Positions 53,895 to 61,067 of a DNA stretch of 61,067 nt are shown here, one piece after another. The DNA is taken from the NCBI GenBank assembly GCA_030673825.1, contig JAUTCS010000114.1, positions 1 to 61,067 on the forward strand, read 5' to 3'. The stretch is from Verrucomicrobiota bacterium JB024 (GTDB taxonomy: Bacteria > Verrucomicrobiota > Verrucomicrobiia > Opitutales > Cerasicoccaceae). Position 1 is the stretch's first letter; the number at the start of each line of letters is the position of its first letter. A program made the translations under genes and the position numbers. The notes beneath the pieces are model-generated. The model worked only from the letters and a program-made list of their open reading frames with translations. It did not search any database and was not told the origin of the DNA.

Positions 53895-53958
53895 CATGCC
53901 ACCGCGTTGGCGGTGGCATCACGATCCGCAGGATCGTGGGTCCAGGGCTATGCCCTGG
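53895..53958. repeat. Hairpin-chain repeat, copy D
   Basis: Three consecutive perfect hairpins: ATGCCACCG with CGGTGGCAT, CACGATCC-gca-GGATCGTG, and CCAGGGC-tat-GCCCTGG. The last ends directly at the stop codon of the SMUG1-type gene and may help terminate it. The CAGGGC-NNN-GCCCTG module is shared with copy A. Confidence 0.65.
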
Positions 53959-54693
53959 TCACGCACACCAGATGCCGAGGGCTTCGAGCTGGGCGGTGGC
54001 CTGAGGGGCCCAACCGCGGTTGGCCACGGGGCTGGCGGGGCTGGGGTGCAGGACGGTGCCGATTTTCGGGCCGCTGTCGCCGAGCGCCTCGCGGGCGCGA
54101 TCCTCGGCGAACTTGCCCACGCCGATCACCCACTCCGGCTCAAGCGCGGCGACGAGGGCGCGCAGGTGCTCATCGCAGAGGGCGAGCAGCTCGGCTGAGT
54201 CGGCGGCGGAGAGCTTGTCCGGGGCGATGTTGCGGCAGCCTTTTTCGTCAGCTTGGAGAAAGAGTAGCGGAATGTAGTTGGCGACAAAGTGTTCGCGAAA
54301 AAAGGCCTCGGGGGTGCCAAATTTTTCCTTAAACAGCCCCCACAACCGCCGCCCGCTCACCTCCGAGCGGGTGCAGGCAAAACCGTCCACCGGGCGTTTG
54401 GGGTGCTCGACGGGGGGCTTGCCCACGGGGGCCTCGATCCCGATCCAGTCGCGCACCATCTCGATCTCGCCGAAGGGCACGCCGGTCTGCGCCATGCCGA
54501 AGGGGCCGGGATTCATGCCGAAAAAAACCACGCGCTTGCGGGTCGCGCCCCACTTTTCCAGGTACTGCGCGTGGGGCTCCCAGGCGTAGTCCAGCGGCTG
54601 GTAAACATGCGTCACGGGCGCACCGAAGCGCAGCCCGTCGAGGCGTTCGCGCAGGCGAAGGGCCGCGCTTTTCAGTTGTTCGGAAGGAGACAT
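53959..54693 (-). CDS. SMUG1-type uracil-DNA glycosylase
   Basis: The 244-residue protein has the SMUG1 motifs VFFGMNPGPFGMAQTGVPFG (active-site strand with Asn) and the C-terminal LHPSPASPVANRGW minor-groove loop. It removes uracil and oxidised pyrimidines from DNA. The start ATG at 54693 follows an AAGGAGA ribosome binding site. It appears monocistronic, with a hairpin chain at its 3' end. Confidence 0.9.
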   Translation of the reverse strand: MSPSEQLKSAALRLRERLDGLRFGAPVTHVYQPLDYAWEPHAQYLEKWGATRKRVVFFGMNPGPFGMAQTGVPFGEIEMVRDWIGIEAPVGKPPVEHPKRPVDGFACTRSEVSGRRLWGLFKEKFGTPEAFFREHFVANYIPLLFLQADEKGCRNIAPDKLSAADSAELLALCDEHLRALVAALEPEWVIGVGKFAEDRAREALGDSGPKIGTVLHPSPASPVANRGWAPQATAQLEALGIWCA

Positions 54694-54789
54694 GGGCGTA
54701 GGTTGAAAGGGATTTTGTGGAACAAGTCGGCTCGCTCGGGGCCTGAGTTGATGCTATTGTCTCCGCATTCTAATGCCCGAATCCCACCC

Positions 54790-56019
54790 ATGCGCAAGCC
54801 CGCACGCCTCTTCGCCTCCTTTGCCCTCGCCGCTCTCCTTTCATCCTCCCTGCACGCCGCCCGCATGACCAGCCTCGGCCAGGCTCGCGAGTGGAGCACG
54901 CTGGACAAGTACCAGCGCACCGTGACGCGGGACGAGTTCGTCCGGCGGCTGGATACCCTTTACGCCCCCGGCGGGACCTGGAAGGACACGATCGTGCTGA
55001 CCGACGAGGCGGCGTTCATCCGTACCGGGAACGGCGAATCGGCCTACCGACTGGCCTTCGCCGCCAGCGCCGAGAGCGCCGCGCCCACGCCCCGGCGTTG
55101 GCGCACGCCGCAGGAGATTTTGCCCGCGGCAACGGCAGACCAGCCGCTGGCGGGGTGGTTTATCGCGCTCGACCCCGGTCACCTCGGCGGGGAGTACGGC
55201 CCGCTGGAGGGGCGCTCCTGGCGCCTCGGCGAAGGGCCGGTCATCCAGGAGGGCGACCTCGTCCTGCGCGTGGCCGAGGTGTTAAAGACGAAGCTGGAAA
55301 CGCTCGGGGCGCGCGTCGCTCTCGTGCGTGACCGGCCCGGCCCCGTCACAACGGACACCCCCGAGTCCCTCCGCCCGCAAGCCGAGGCGTGGTACGCCCG
55401 CCAACACCCCGACGGGCCGCCGCCCACCCCGGCAGACATCCAGAAGCTGGCCAATCTGCTCTTTTACCGGGTGAGCGAGATCCGCGCCCGCGCCGATCTG
55501 GTCAACGACACGATCCAGCCCGACCTCGTGCTGTGCCTGCACTTAAACGCGGAGGGTTTCCCCGACCCGGCGAACCCCACCCTGCTGGAGCCCAACCACC
55601 TGCACGCCCTCGTCAATGGGGCTTACAGTGCCGAAGAGCTGACCTACGACGATGTCCGCCTCGAAATGCTCCGCAAGCTCCTCAACGGCTCCGCCGCGGT
55701 CGAGCTGGAGGTTTCCGCCGCCGTCACCGCCAGTCTTGCCAGCGCCACCGGGATGCCGCCCTTTACCTACACCGGACCCACCGCCGTGGCCGTCCCCGGC
55801 CAGCCTTATGTCTGGGGCCGCAACCTCCTCGCCAACCGCCTTTACGCCTGCCCGGTCATCTTCCTCGAGCCCTACGTGGCCAACAGCCAGGCCGTGTACC
55901 CCCGACTGGCCGCCGAAGCCGAATCTTCCGAACCGCTGCCCGACGGACTCGTTGAGGAGTACGCCCAGGCCGTGACGGATGGGCTCCTCGCCCTGCCCTG
56001 CGGGCTGTTCGAGGAGTAG
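54790..56019 (+). CDS. N-acetylmuramoyl-L-alanine amidase family protein
   Basis: The 409-residue protein has a signal peptide (MRKPARLFASFALAALLSSS to HA). Its catalytic domain starts near residue 125 (FIALDPGHLGG with the zinc His). A plausible Glu follows (EGD region), and LVLCLHLNAEG supplies the second His, the Amidase_3 pattern. It would cleave the stem peptide from murein in the periplasm. The N-terminal 100 residues (RTVTRDEFVRRLDTLYAPGG) are a separate domain of unknown role. ATG at 54790 is chosen because only it gives the signal peptide. Confidence 0.8.
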   Translation: MRKPARLFASFALAALLSSSLHAARMTSLGQAREWSTLDKYQRTVTRDEFVRRLDTLYAPGGTWKDTIVLTDEAAFIRTGNGESAYRLAFAASAESAAPTPRRWRTPQEILPAATADQPLAGWFIALDPGHLGGEYGPLEGRSWRLGEGPVIQEGDLVLRVAEVLKTKLETLGARVALVRDRPGPVTTDTPESLRPQAEAWYARQHPDGPPPTPADIQKLANLLFYRVSEIRARADLVNDTIQPDLVLCLHLNAEGFPDPANPTLLEPNHLHALVNGAYSAEELTYDDVRLEMLRKLLNGSAAVELEVSAAVTASLASATGMPPFTYTGPTAVAVPGQPYVWGRNLLANRLYACPVIFLEPYVANSQAVYPRLAAEAESSEPLPDGLVEEYAQAVTDGLLALPCGLFEE

Positions 56020-56146
56020 ATTCGTAAGATTTGTAAATTTATAGATTTGGAGATTTGGAGATAGCTCCGCGCCTGGCGGGTGAGCACGCCAGCCAACCTT
56101 TCATCTGGAAATTTACGAATCCATGAATTTTACAAATTTACACATC
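56018..56146. repeat. AT-rich inverted-repeat element
   Basis: The left arm (56018-56062) has ATTCGTAAGATTTGTAAATT and repeated AGATTTGG. The right arm (56102-56146) read in reverse has AGATGTGTAAATTTGTAAAA and ATTCATGGATTCGTAAATTT. The unit is (A/G)ATTTGTAA-like, but the degenerate short-period arm and the 40-bp spacer resemble the CACAGAG elements. A single half-arm (TAGATTCGTAAAATTCATGG) also follows thiD at 49831. Confidence 0.6.
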
Positions 56147-56147
56147 T

Positions 56148-56170
56148 CCCCGCCCCCGGCAGGGGCGGGG
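56148..56170 (+). terminator. GC hairpin upstream of pstS
   Basis: CCCCGCCCC and GGGGCGGGG form a perfect 9-bp stem around a 5-nt loop, followed by GTGAATTATTTTTAG. It may terminate the amidase transcript, though the T run is interrupted. Confidence 0.5.
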
Positions 56171-56208
56171 GTGAATTATTTTTAGAAAAATGCGCAATCT
56201 TCACACGG

Positions 56209-56231
56209 CTGTAACATTGCTCTGATATAAC
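56209..56231 (+). promoter_or_regulatory. Candidate Pho box upstream of pstS
   Basis: CTGTAACATTGCTCTGATAT contains two CTGTNAY/CTSTGAT-like half-sites spaced about 11 bp, resembling the PhoB consensus CTGTCAT-N4-CTGTCAT. It ends 28 bp before the pstS ATG, and TATAAC overlaps its 3' end as a -10 candidate. The match is partial. Confidence 0.35.
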
Positions 56232-56259
56232 CTTTCGGTTTACAGAGATTGTCCCGACG

Positions 56260-57138
56260 ATGAAACGCCTTTGTCACCTTGCCCGCCTGCGCGCACTGAG
56301 CCTGTTCCTGCTCGGCGGGGCGGCGCTCGCCCTGACGGCGGGAGCCTCGGACAAGATCGTGGTCAAAGGCTCGGACACCCTCGGGGCCAAACTCATGCCG
56401 CGGCTGAAAGAGGAGTTCATCGCGATCAAGAAGGCCAAGGGCGAGACCGTGACCTTTGAAATCGCAGCCGAGGGTTCGCGCACAGGCATCGCCGCCATCA
56501 TCGACGGCAAGGCCGACCTGGCCATGTCCAGCCGCGAGCTCCAGAGCAGCGAGATGAGCGCGGCCCGCGCCCACGGAGTCAACCTCAAGGCCATCCCCGT
56601 CGGCGTGGACGGCATCGCCGTCATTGTGAACAAGGACAATCCGCTCGACGGGCTCAGCCTGCGCGAGGTCGAGATGATCTTCACCGGGGATATCGACGAC
56701 TGGAGCGCGATCAGCCCGGTCAGCGGCAAGATTTCCACCTACACCCGCAACACCTCCTCGGGCACCTACAGCCTCTTCCAGAGCCTGGCGCTACACCGGC
56801 GCGACTACTCGCCCTTCGCCCAGAAGCTCGCCGGCAACGAGCAGATCGCCGCCGAGGTGGCGCACAACCCGCGCGGCATCGGCTATGTCGGCCTCGCCTA
56901 CACGCACAACCCCGGCGTCAAGGTTCTCGCCATCGACGGCATGATGCCCTCCAACGAGAGCTACCCGCTGGCCCGCCCGCTGTATTTTTATGTCAACGTG
57001 AACGAGGAACACCCGCCCGTGGTGCAGGAGTTCATCGACTTCATCCTCAGCCCGGAGGGGCAGGCCGTGGTGGAAAGCGTGGACTTCCTGCCTGCTTCGC
57101 GCCTGAAGGAAATCTATCCCGAGCTGGCTGCGGACTGA
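56260..57138 (+). CDS. pstS: Phosphate ABC transporter substrate-binding protein
   Basis: The 292-residue protein has an N-terminal hydrophobic leader (RALSLFLLGGAALALTAGAS) and the PstS motifs VVKGSDTLGAKLMPRL and AAEGSRTGIAAIIDGKADLAMSSRELQ. GISTYTRNTSSGTY-like residues around TSSGTYSLF for phosphate binding and NPRGIGYVGLAY follow. It binds phosphate in the periplasm. It opens a pstS-C-A-B run behind a candidate Pho box; no phoU is seen in the remaining window. Confidence 0.9.
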   Translation: MKRLCHLARLRALSLFLLGGAALALTAGASDKIVVKGSDTLGAKLMPRLKEEFIAIKKAKGETVTFEIAAEGSRTGIAAIIDGKADLAMSSRELQSSEMSAARAHGVNLKAIPVGVDGIAVIVNKDNPLDGLSLREVEMIFTGDIDDWSAISPVSGKISTYTRNTSSGTYSLFQSLALHRRDYSPFAQKLAGNEQIAAEVAHNPRGIGYVGLAYTHNPGVKVLAIDGMMPSNESYPLARPLYFYVNVNEEHPPVVQEFIDFILSPEGQAVVESVDFLPASRLKEIYPELAAD

Positions 57139-57284
57139 TGAGCCCCCCGCTTTCCGTGAAAACTCCGGCCGACGCACGCTCGTTCCAGCAGACCGACTCG
57201 CGAGCGGCCCGGCCCATGGCGCACATTCGGGTGTTGCTGTCGGCATGCCTTTGCCCACAAGCTGCCCCAGCATAACGCACCCCC

Positions 57285-58853
57285 ATGGACGGCCCGACCG
57301 CACAGTCTCCGCTCAACCTGCGCCGACAGCGTGACCCGCGTGTTTTCGGGGTGGATCGCCAGAGCCTGCTCAAGGCGTTTTTCGGGGGCAACGCTATCGT
57401 CGCGGTCATCGTGCTGCTGTTGATCACGTTCTTTCTGTTCCGCGAAGGGCTGAGCTTTTTCCCGCAGTACCGCGAGGACATGGAGCTGTACCGGCGCAGC
57501 GGGATGGAGTACGCCTCGCTCGTCAAGCAGGAGCACGACCGCTTCAACGAGCTGCTGGGCCAGCTCGTGGACATCCGCAAGCGCCAGATCCGCCAGCTCG
57601 AATCCGAGGGCAAAACCCGCGAGGAGATCGCCGCGCTGACCGCCCCCATGCAGGCGTATTTCTACGATTTCAGTGATCTGGCCATCCCCCTGCGTGACTA
57701 CCAGATCGCCGTGCGCGACTTGGCCGCCGAGACCTACAAGCAGGCCCGAATGGACGCCGAGCAGCACCGCATCGATACGACCCACACCGCCGACCAGCAC
57801 GCCCACGTCATCGACTACGACGGCACGATCACGCAGATCAAGGCCACCTTCCCCCAGCTGACCGCACTGAACAACCAGCTCGAATCCGACATGCTGGTGG
57901 TCCTGCGGAAATTCCCCCCGCTGGAAGACCCCTCGCTCCAGCCGCTGGTGAAAGCCTTTCGCAAAGACGCCATCGCCTTCACCGCCGGGCTGCCTCACTA
58001 CGGGGCCACCCTGGCCGAGTGGGAGCCCGAGCGCAGCGTCGGCCTGTGGGAGGCGCTCAAGACCTTCCTCTTCGGGGAGCAATGGATCGTCAACAACAAC
58101 GGGCACAGCCTGTTCGGACTGCTGCCGCTACTGACCGGCTCGCTGCTGGTCACGGGTATCGCGATCGTGCTCGCCCTGCCCTTCGGGGTGGGCGCGGCCA
58201 TCTACACCAACCAGATGGCCCGGCGCGGCGAGGCCGGATTTATCAAGCCGTGCATCGAGTTCATCACCGCCATCCCCTCGGTGGTGATCGGCTTTTTCGG
58301 AATCGCGGTCTTCGGCACGCTGGTGCGGGAGCTCTCCGGCACACCCTGGCTGGACTGGTTGCCGGGCTTCCCCATCGCCGAGCGGCTGAACGCCTTTACC
58401 GCCGGGTGCCTGCTCGCGCTCATGGCCATCCCCACCATTTTCACCCTCTCGGAGGACGCGCTCAGCCGCGTGCCGCGCGTCTATACCGAGTCCTCGCTCG
58501 CTCTGGGGGCCACACGCTTCCAGACCACAATGCGGATCATCGTCCCCACCGCCGTGAGCGGGATCGTCTCGGCCGTGCTGCTGGGGATCGGCCGAGTGAT
58601 CGGCGAAACCATGGTCGTGCTCCTGTGCGCGGGCAACCGCATCCGCATCCCGGACTTTTCCGAGGGGCTGGCCACACCCTTCCAGCCCGTTCACACCATG
58701 ACCGGCATCATCGCCCAGGAAATGGGCGAGGTGGCCCAGGGCGGCATCCACTACCGGGCACTGTTCTGCGTCGGGGTGGTGCTTTTCCTGCTCACTTTGC
58801 TGATCAATTTCGCCGCCCAGAAAATCTTCCGTCACACCCGCGTGGGCGAGTAA
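57285..58853 (+). CDS. pstC: Phosphate ABC transporter permease PstC with a long N-terminal insertion
   Basis: At 522 residues this is about 200 longer than typical PstC. A first membrane helix (residues about 36-54) is followed by about 210 extra residues. These have charged, coiled-coil-like helices ([38 protein letters not shown] region). The canonical permease core starts near residue 279 ([20 protein letters not shown]) with the EAA-type loop [20 protein letters not shown]. The insertion is predicted extracytoplasmic. The 146-bp gap upstream has no clear signal. Confidence 0.85.
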   Translation: MDGPTAQSPLNLRRQRDPRVFGVDRQSLLKAFFGGNAIVAVIVLLLITFFLFREGLSFFPQYREDMELYRRSGMEYASLVKQEHDRFNELLGQLVDIRKRQIRQLESEGKTREEIAALTAPMQAYFYDFSDLAIPLRDYQIAVRDLAAETYKQARMDAEQHRIDTTHTADQHAHVIDYDGTITQIKATFPQLTALNNQLESDMLVVLRKFPPLEDPSLQPLVKAFRKDAIAFTAGLPHYGATLAEWEPERSVGLWEALKTFLFGEQWIVNNNGHSLFGLLPLLTGSLLVTGIAIVLALPFGVGAAIYTNQMARRGEAGFIKPCIEFITAIPSVVIGFFGIAVFGTLVRELSGTPWLDWLPGFPIAERLNAFTAGCLLALMAIPTIFTLSEDALSRVPRVYTESSLALGATRFQTTMRIIVPTAVSGIVSAVLLGIGRVIGETMVVLLCAGNRIRIPDFSEGLATPFQPVHTMTGIIAQEMGEVAQGGIHYRALFCVGVVLFLLTLLINFAAQKIFRHTRVGE

Positions 58854-58887
58854 GCCCGCGCCTCACAGACCACCTGACTCTTTCACC

Positions 58888-59943
58888 GTGAATCCCCCCT
58901 CCAACAGCCCAGAAAAAAATCCCTTCCTGCCGCGGCCCTCGGCCACGCGGCGGGCGGAGAAGCTCGTGCGCTGGGGGCTGCGGGGGCTGACGTACTTCAT
59001 CCTGGTGTGCATCTGCGCGATCCTGCTGACCATCGCGGTCAAGGGTGCGCGGGCGGTCTTCGTCCCGCACTGGCCATTCATCAACGTCGAGTTCCTCACG
59101 CAGGCGCCGGAAACTCTGCACGTGTTCGAGGTCAACGGGCAGACCTACGAGCTGAGCGACTCACAGTTCCGCGCCACCTATGAGGAGCAGGGGCTCAAGT
59201 CGCCCCCCGACCGCACCTATGCCCATGCCGGGGGCGGCATTTTCCCCGCCATTATCGGCACGCTGTTACTGGTGGCCGGGGCCATGCTCATCGCCATGCT
59301 TCTGGGCGTAGCCAGCGCGATCTTCCTGAGCGAGTACGGCAAGCGCGGCCCGCTGCTGCGACTGATCCGCCTGTCCATCCTCAACCTGGCGGGTGTCCCC
59401 TCCATCGTGTACGGGCTCTTCGGCTTCGGGCTGTTTGTGATCTTTCTGGACTGGAACATCTCGCTGCTGGCGGGGTGGTTCACCCTGGCCTTCATGGTGC
59501 TGCCGGTCATCATCTCGGCCAGTGAGGAGGCCCTTCGCAGCGTGCCCACGGGCTTCCGGGAGGCCTCGCTCGCGCTCGGCTCCACCCGCTGGACCATGAT
59601 TCGCACCAGCGTACTCCCCTACGCGCTGCCGGGCATCCTCACCTCGTCCATCCTCGGCATCGCCCGCGTGGCCGGAGAGACCGCGCCCATCATGTTCACC
59701 GCGGCGTACTTGCTGCGCGACCAGTTGCCCTGGGAAGGGCTCGACCACTGGTACGACTTTTTCTTCCAGGGCGTGATGGCTCTGCCCTACCACCTCTACG
59801 TCGTCAGCGCCAAGCTCCCGCAAAACGCCTACACCGAGCGCATGCAGTACGGGACGGCCTTCGTCTTTCTGGCCATTGTCGCGGTCATGGCGTTGACCTC
59901 GATCATCCTGCGCATCAAGATCCGCTCCCGCCACAACTGGTAA
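58888..59943 (+). CDS. pstA: Phosphate ABC transporter permease PstA
   Basis: The 351-residue protein starts with GTG at 58888. A first helix (about residues 32-52) precedes an extracytoplasmic segment of about 60 residues ([20 protein letters not shown]). The permease core ([20 protein letters not shown]) and the EAA-type loop [20 protein letters not shown] follow. It pairs with PstC as the membrane channel. The extra segment parallels the larger insertion in PstC. Confidence 0.9.
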   Translation: MNPPSNSPEKNPFLPRPSATRRAEKLVRWGLRGLTYFILVCICAILLTIAVKGARAVFVPHWPFINVEFLTQAPETLHVFEVNGQTYELSDSQFRATYEEQGLKSPPDRTYAHAGGGIFPAIIGTLLLVAGAMLIAMLLGVASAIFLSEYGKRGPLLRLIRLSILNLAGVPSIVYGLFGFGLFVIFLDWNISLLAGWFTLAFMVLPVIISASEEALRSVPTGFREASLALGSTRWTMIRTSVLPYALPGILTSSILGIARVAGETAPIMFTAAYLLRDQLPWEGLDHWYDFFFQGVMALPYHLYVVSAKLPQNAYTERMQYGTAFVFLAIVAVMALTSIILRIKIRSRHNW

Positions 59944-59956
59944 GCCCTTATCATTT

Positions 59957-60769
<813 letters not shown>

Positions 60770-60771
60770 CG

Positions 60772-60916
60772 GGGTGCAGCCGCTGCACCCTAGGTGCTTC
60801 GCACCTGGATGGGGCTTCGCCCCATCGCGGCCAGACAGGCCGCTGCCCCGGAGTGCGGGTCCGCACAGGACACTGAGGGGCTGCGCCCCTACGGAGCCAG
60901 AAGGCTCCTACCCCGG
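60772..60916. repeat. Hairpin-chain repeat, copy E (longest)
   Basis: At least seven perfect hairpins follow one another: GGGTGCAG-ccg-CTGCACCC, AGGTGC-ttc-GCACCT, GATGGGGC-ttc-GCCCCATC, GCGGCC-agaca-GGCCGC, TGCGG-gt-CCGCA, GGGGC-tgc-GCCCC and GGAGCC-agaa-GGCTCC. The module ending TGCCCCGG occurs once and is followed by a second ending TACCCCGG. The first hairpin begins 3 bp after the pstB stop and could terminate that operon. Confidence 0.7.
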
Positions 60917-61067
60917 GACGTCGCCAGACATTACGGCTACCCCAGGCACCGTCCATTCGTTTCCCAAAGGTGGCGACCCAGTTTTGATGCTCGGGCCTCG
61001 GGGTTGGTTTTTTTAAGATGATGTGCGTTGTAACAAAACCACACCACAGCGCAGGAGGGGAAATGGG
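60917..61067. other. Window end, no gene recognised
   Basis: No credible coding region, RNA gene or palindrome was seen in the last 150 bp after the hairpin chain. A T-rich stretch near 61010 has no convincing stem before it. phoU or phoB would be expected beyond this end if the pst operon is complete. Confidence 0.5.

Overview
The window is GC-rich and densely coded on both strands, with short, structured intergenic gaps. An LpxK lipid A kinase and periplasmic Pst components indicate a Gram-negative cell. A PEP-CTERM protein, a UxaE-type epimerase, a YacL-like PIN-TRAM protein and many degenerate intergenic inverted repeats suggest Verrucomicrobiota, possibly the Opitutae. This placement is inference: no rRNA or other taxonomic marker is present. 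I found no tRNA, rRNA, CRISPR array or classical transposase.

Layout. (1) 1-10.6 kb: a uronate/ulosonate catabolic locus. A minus-strand run carries a LacI regulator, a 2-hydroxyacid dehydrogenase, an Ldh_2-family dehydrogenase, a small secreted protein, a PfkB (KdgK-like) kinase and an SDR. A divergent plus-strand arm carries a UxaE-type tagaturonate epimerase and a secreted beta-helix protein. Together they fit the route fructuronate/tagaturonate, mannonate, 2-keto-3-deoxygluconate, KDPG. A shared ACACGTGT palindrome at three sites is a candidate LacI operator. (2) 10.7-17.9 kb: DUF445, a membrane protein, RadC, an RluA-type synthase coupled to adenosine deaminase, an M29 aminopeptidase and a PEP-CTERM protein. 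(3) 18-27 kb: an enlarged adenylate-kinase-like protein, LpxK, a lipase-like hydrolase overlapping a YiiX-type cysteine hydrolase, an acyltransferase/acyl-ACP synthetase fusion and a TPR membrane protein. (4) 27.2-32.9 kb: a sugar isomerase and a Gfo/Idh/MocA oxidoreductase, a YqjD/YqjE/YqjK-like envelope operon behind a consensus promoter, XseA and a VTT membrane protein. (5) 33-40.9 kb: envelope glycosylation (three GT-C-like polytopic proteins, a DPM-like GT2, a methyltransferase, GtrA) next to a type IV pilin. (6) 41-48.3 kb: a PIN-TRAM protein, an FGE-fold scaffold protein and a tyrA-aroA-orf-cmk-plsC run. (7) 48.5-56 kb: STAS protein, ThiD, a BASS transporter, a short ComEC, zinc-ligand-poor ribosomal proteins L36 and L31, a SMUG1-type glycosylase and an amidase. 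(8) 56.2-60.8 kb: pstSCAB with unusual insertions in PstC and PstA.

The most unusual signal is in the intergenic DNA. A family of inverted repeats, with arms built from degenerate CACAGAG-like units, occurs throughout. One copy (986-1471) encloses a complete GxxExxY PD-(D/E)XK nuclease-like gene exactly where the other copies have a short non-coding spacer. This is the layout expected of an autonomous element and its non-autonomous derivatives. A second, unrelated family consists of chains of consecutive perfect hairpins with a shared modular order (20.85, 53.0, 53.7, 53.9 and 60.8 kb).
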